A DNA stretch of 64,000 nucleotides from Asparagopsis taxiformis (Eukaryota; Rhodophyta; Florideophyceae; Bonnemaisoniales; Bonnemaisoniaceae): positions 1 through 64,000 of the forward strand of contig JALQPE010002475.1 of assembly GCA_030407315.1 (NCBI GenBank), written 5' to 3'. Numbering within the stretch: position 1 is the stretch's first letter; each line of letters starts with the position of its first letter. Below the pieces are notes generated by a model. That model was not told the DNA's origin, did no database searches, and saw only the letters and a program-made list of their open reading frames with translations. Shown here piece by piece: positions 60,945 to 64,000 of this stretch. A program made the translations under genes and the position numbers.

Positions 60945-62000
60945 GATGCTGGGCCACCAAATTGATTTTTCGGAAATTTTAGAATTTCTGGGCTGGCCAG
61001 CAATGCAATCGAGCTGGACATCCACCGGACGTCCATTTCAGGTTGGTCGCGAGAGGGTGGGGCGGGACCATGATGAAACAAGGACCAAGACCTTTCCCTG
61101 ACGTGTTGAGCCTGAAATCGACCCTTCGTGAGACGCGATTTTGGCTTACAGTTGGTGCTAATAGAAGCCAGTGATAGCCCCGATCGGGGCGGCAGCCGGC
61201 TCCGGCTTACAGTTGGTGCTTACAGACGCCAGTGATAGCCCCCGATCGGGGCCGGCGGTCGGTTCCTGGGGCCGTTGTGGCCAAATTAGACACCCTGATT
61301 TGAATTAAAATTTGGGCTATTCTCAAAAACATGCACATGTGAACATGTTTTTGAGATGGGGGTGTGCCGTACGGCACAATCGACCGCCCAAATCGTTGAT
61401 TTTTGCAAGATTTTTTGTGCCCGAAATTTTAGAATTTCTGGGCTGGCCAGCAGTGCATCTGAGCTGGACATCCACCGGACGTCCATTTCAGGTTGGTCGT
61501 GTGCTGCCTACATCCACGCATTGCAGAAACTAAGCCAGCGGGTTCACTACTAATACAAAGTACACGGAATATGAGTAACGTGATAGGTGAGTAGTGTTTG
61601 TGTTGAGGGAGTAAGGCGGGACCATTATGAAACACGGAAGAAGATGCGTACCTAGCATAACTTAGGCTTGAAGCCTGGAATCGACCCATCTTTCGGCGCC
61701 ATTTAGCCTCACAGTTAGTGCTTACAGAAGCCAGTGATGACCCCGCTCGGGGCGGCGGTCGGTTCCTGGGGCCGTTGTGGCCAAATTAGACACCCTGATT
61801 TGAATTAAAATTTGGGCTATTCTCAAAAACATGCACATGTGAACATGTTTTTGAGATGGGGGTGTGCCGTACGGCACAATCGACCGCCCAAATCGATGTT
61901 TTTTGCAATATTTTTTTGTGCCCGAAATTGTAGAATTTCTGGGCCGGCCAGGAATGCATCTGAGTTGGACATCCACCGGACGTCCATTTCAGGTGATCGT
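60945..62000. repeat. Tandem repeat with a 500-bp period (two full copies and a partial)
   Basis: 61203-61510 and 61703-62000 match at an exact offset of 500 bp, and 60945-61200 resembles the part between them. Each full copy holds a hairpin TCTCAAAAACATG...CATGTTTTTGAGA (61321-61355 and 61821-61855), a 14-bp palindrome GTGCCGTACGGCAC, and GACATCCACCGGACGTCC. The CGGACGTCC block also occurs three times in 59340-59460. No coding is likely. Confidence 0.88.
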
Positions 62001-62413
62001 GTATCGTGCACGTCCAGCCATTACCAGAAGCAAGTTGGCGATGAAGCACGTATAAACCCAATTGTTCTGCTATTTCTAGCATAGACCATCGAGTCTAGAG
62101 ATGTGAGGGAATCGTCCTGGAATCATGCTCCAACCCACTAGGGAATGGACAATCTAGTTTGAAAGCATGGAACGGAAGTGCATTATAGTAGGTTCATAGA
62201 TTGAAAGTGATAAAGGAGATGATTATATTCTCGATAATTGTTTGCTAAAGTAGTTGTTGTTAAGATATCTAGCCGTCGGAAAACTGTTCTTCCTCTTCGT
62301 CCTCACTATGATAGTGAACTAGATATCCAGGTTGTCCCGGCAGAAGAGGCACTACCGGGCCACACTCGGTGTGTGCATTACATCCTTGCGAGGTTCTGTC
62401 GTCTTCATCCGCA
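62001..62413. other. No gene recognised
   Basis: A plus-strand frame starting at 62238 is the opposite strand of the gene remnant that follows, and shows no domain. I treat this stretch as non-coding. Confidence 0.4.
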
Positions 62414-64000
62414 TCATTCGGAGCTGCCCTGTCTTCGGCCTACCATCTTTCTTGACCGGGATGGGAACAACTGTCTTGTGGCGAACATTGACAGGTGCCG
62501 GTTGACTTGCCTTGCAGACCGGCGCGGAGCATTGGCGATGACTTCTTCTTCGAATCCCAACCGCCTGATGAAACCAAACGAAACATTGTCGGGAATCGGA
62601 TACGACGCATTCCTGAAATACGTGTGATACCTCGTTGTCGTGTGTGACACAACTCTGTCGACATGCCCTGCCCCGGCATGTTGTACATGGCCGTGACCGA
62701 TGAAGACTGAACGTGGCGGAACGATTACCTTCTTCAGCTTCATCGTCTTGGCGTACATATCTAATTCCAGCGCTTTGGAAAAGACGTACTTGTGGGACCC
62801 TGGACACACCCAGATAGGGAATGGGTCATCTCCGTTGGCAATAACAAAGTAACCCGGAAGTTGATCTTTGCGGTCGCGAGGAGGAACAGGGAAATCATTG
62901 TGTGGGACCTGCCGAGGACACCCCTTTCCCGTTATCAAAAACCGTCCCCCAGATGCCGGCATGACAAGTTTTCTCCCGGTAAACCGCACTCCTCCAGCCC
63001 TGTCAGCCGGACAAGGATTCCCAACCACACATCCAGCAGGGCTCGCCGCGTCACAAACTTGAACCGGTCGATATGCGTCTCATCGTTCTCGGCATAGTCA
63101 ACCAGGCAGTGGCGCGTAGACGTGAAGCGAGCCCTCCCCTCATTCCGGTTCTTCTCGTCTGTTTCATCGTCCCCCGTATATTGACAATGGGACTCCACAG
63201 CTGCCGGTTCCCAGGGTCCTTGTGCACCTGCTCCCCCTCCCACGTTCCCAAAAAGTACCGAAACAATTCCTGGTTAGGAATTTCTTCCATGAGACCCAAG
63301 TCAAATGGGAACTTGTCCGACGCATCTAGGTAGCTTACATCCGCGAAATTGTGCATCACCGTATACCCTCGCTCGTTGATTTCCGTTCGGCAATTGTGGA
63401 AGTACGCCATACCAGTGCCGGCCTCATACGAATCCTTCCAGCTTGTAGACATTCGCGCAACCTGAGCGAAGTCCAGCCTCGAGGGTAGAAACGTCGATGT
63501 AGGCTCACACATCGCCTTGGCAGCCATCTTCCACGCTGCGAAGAACATCGGATAGACGTGATCGATTTCGAATAGCACACGAGCCCGATGTTCTTCCGGA
63601 ATATGCAGCCCCTCAAACACAGGGTCCATCGCCACTTGCTTCAAATACCTCACCTCTCTGCCCTCCTCATCGATTTCCACACTCTCCAATAACAACCTGA
63701 GCTCAATCGGGGGCAGACAGCCAACCCTCACCGATGCGATGACATCCGCGGGACGCTGCGCCAGATGATGCCCTTCGGCTCGGTCTTCGAAATCGTCAGG
63801 AAGAGACGGCATACGGTCGTCGAAGAGGAGGTCGTCTTCAGAAGGAGAGTCACGAACGATGTAACCGTCTTCATCGACTTCCACTCCTTCCGGAACAGTG
63901 AATGTAATTGTCACTTCGCGGACCCCCTTGCTTTCGACTTGGCCCTCGTCTGCACCCTGTTTGTCTTCCTCGTCCGAAGCGGTATGGACAGATTCTTGGT
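62414..64000 (-). pseudogene. 2-oxoglutarate/Fe(II) dioxygenase-like gene, frameshifted and running off the window
   Basis: The minus-strand frame is open from the window edge to 63051. It has an acidic N-terminal part, a helical middle (HVYPMFFAAWKMAAKA) and a segment RGYTVMHNFADVS. The sequence then continues in a second frame (about 63243-62935) and a third (63028-62414). The third has the probable metal-binding residues: His-x-Asp in QVPHNDFPVP, a PGSHKYVFS turn, and His in FIGHGHVQHAGAGH, followed by RYHTYF. This order (HxD...H...R) fits the double-stranded beta-helix dioxygenases. Substrate unknown. At least two frameshifts. The GTG at 63914 is not the start, since the frame continues upstream. 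Confidence 0.6.

Noticed and set aside
61321..61855. Hairpins at 61.3 and 61.8 kb as terminators, CRISPR-like repeats or transposon ends
   Set aside because: They are two copies of one unit in a 500-bp tandem repeat, without spacers of array type or flanking duplications.

Overview
The window is nuclear DNA from a eukaryote and is built mostly of nested transposable elements. Host-type sequence includes an uninterrupted diaminopimelate epimerase reading frame, pieces of the Mediator subunit MED7, an Obg GTPase and an F-box protein. There are Ty1/copia and Ty3/gypsy retrotransposons, Mutator-like elements (MULEs) that carry a Ulp1-type protease, and PIF/Harbinger elements. Essentially no introns are visible, and MED7 rules out a prokaryote. 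A plastid-bearing, intron-poor alga fits best. A florideophyte red alga such as Chondrus is my guess, not something the sequence proves.

Layout. 1-2425: host-type sequence with a decayed copy of a small secreted coiled-coil gene. 2431-7117: copia-1, with a perfect 5-bp target duplication. 7723-8277: a 555-bp Harbinger MITE. 8351-13617: copia-2. It contains two solo LTRs of another family in opposite orientation, and the segment between them is inverted. 13655-28940: MULE-1, with a perfect 9-bp target duplication and terminal inverted repeats (TIRs) of about 1 kb. An 8,278-bp Harbinger element (20451-28728) sits inside its right TIR. 28950-31342: the intact coiled-coil gene and a divergent third member of that family. 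31348-36942: gypsy-1, a young element with LTRs differing at one position. 37235-37562: a solo gypsy-1 LTR. About 37791-45015: MULE-2, the better preserved Ulp1/transposase element. 45016-48912: copia-3, which cuts MULE-2's right TIR. 48913-about 59543: gypsy-2 on the minus strand, with a long antisense reading frame between pol and the 3' LTR. 59.5-64 kb: a pyrimidine-rich tract, a 500-bp tandem repeat and a broken 2-oxoglutarate-dioxygenase-like gene that runs off the window.

The most notable object is the Harbinger element. Its boundaries are defined by matching 12-bp TIR tips, a 3-bp ACT duplication on both sides, and the corresponding unoccupied sequence in the opposite MULE TIR. Between its transposase (plus strand) and its Myb-like accessory gene (minus strand) it holds fragments of an F-box gene, a MED7 gene, an intact dapF-like gene and the 3' half of an Obg gene. 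It therefore looks like a Harbinger element that has captured several host genes, comparable to a Pack-MULE.

Two further points stand out. In copia-2 the target duplications of the two nested solo LTRs are swapped, which is direct evidence of an inversion by recombination between them. In gypsy-2 an antisense frame of about 3.3 kb lies downstream of the chromodomain. Boundaries marked approximate, and the organism assignment, are inference. No similarity search was run.
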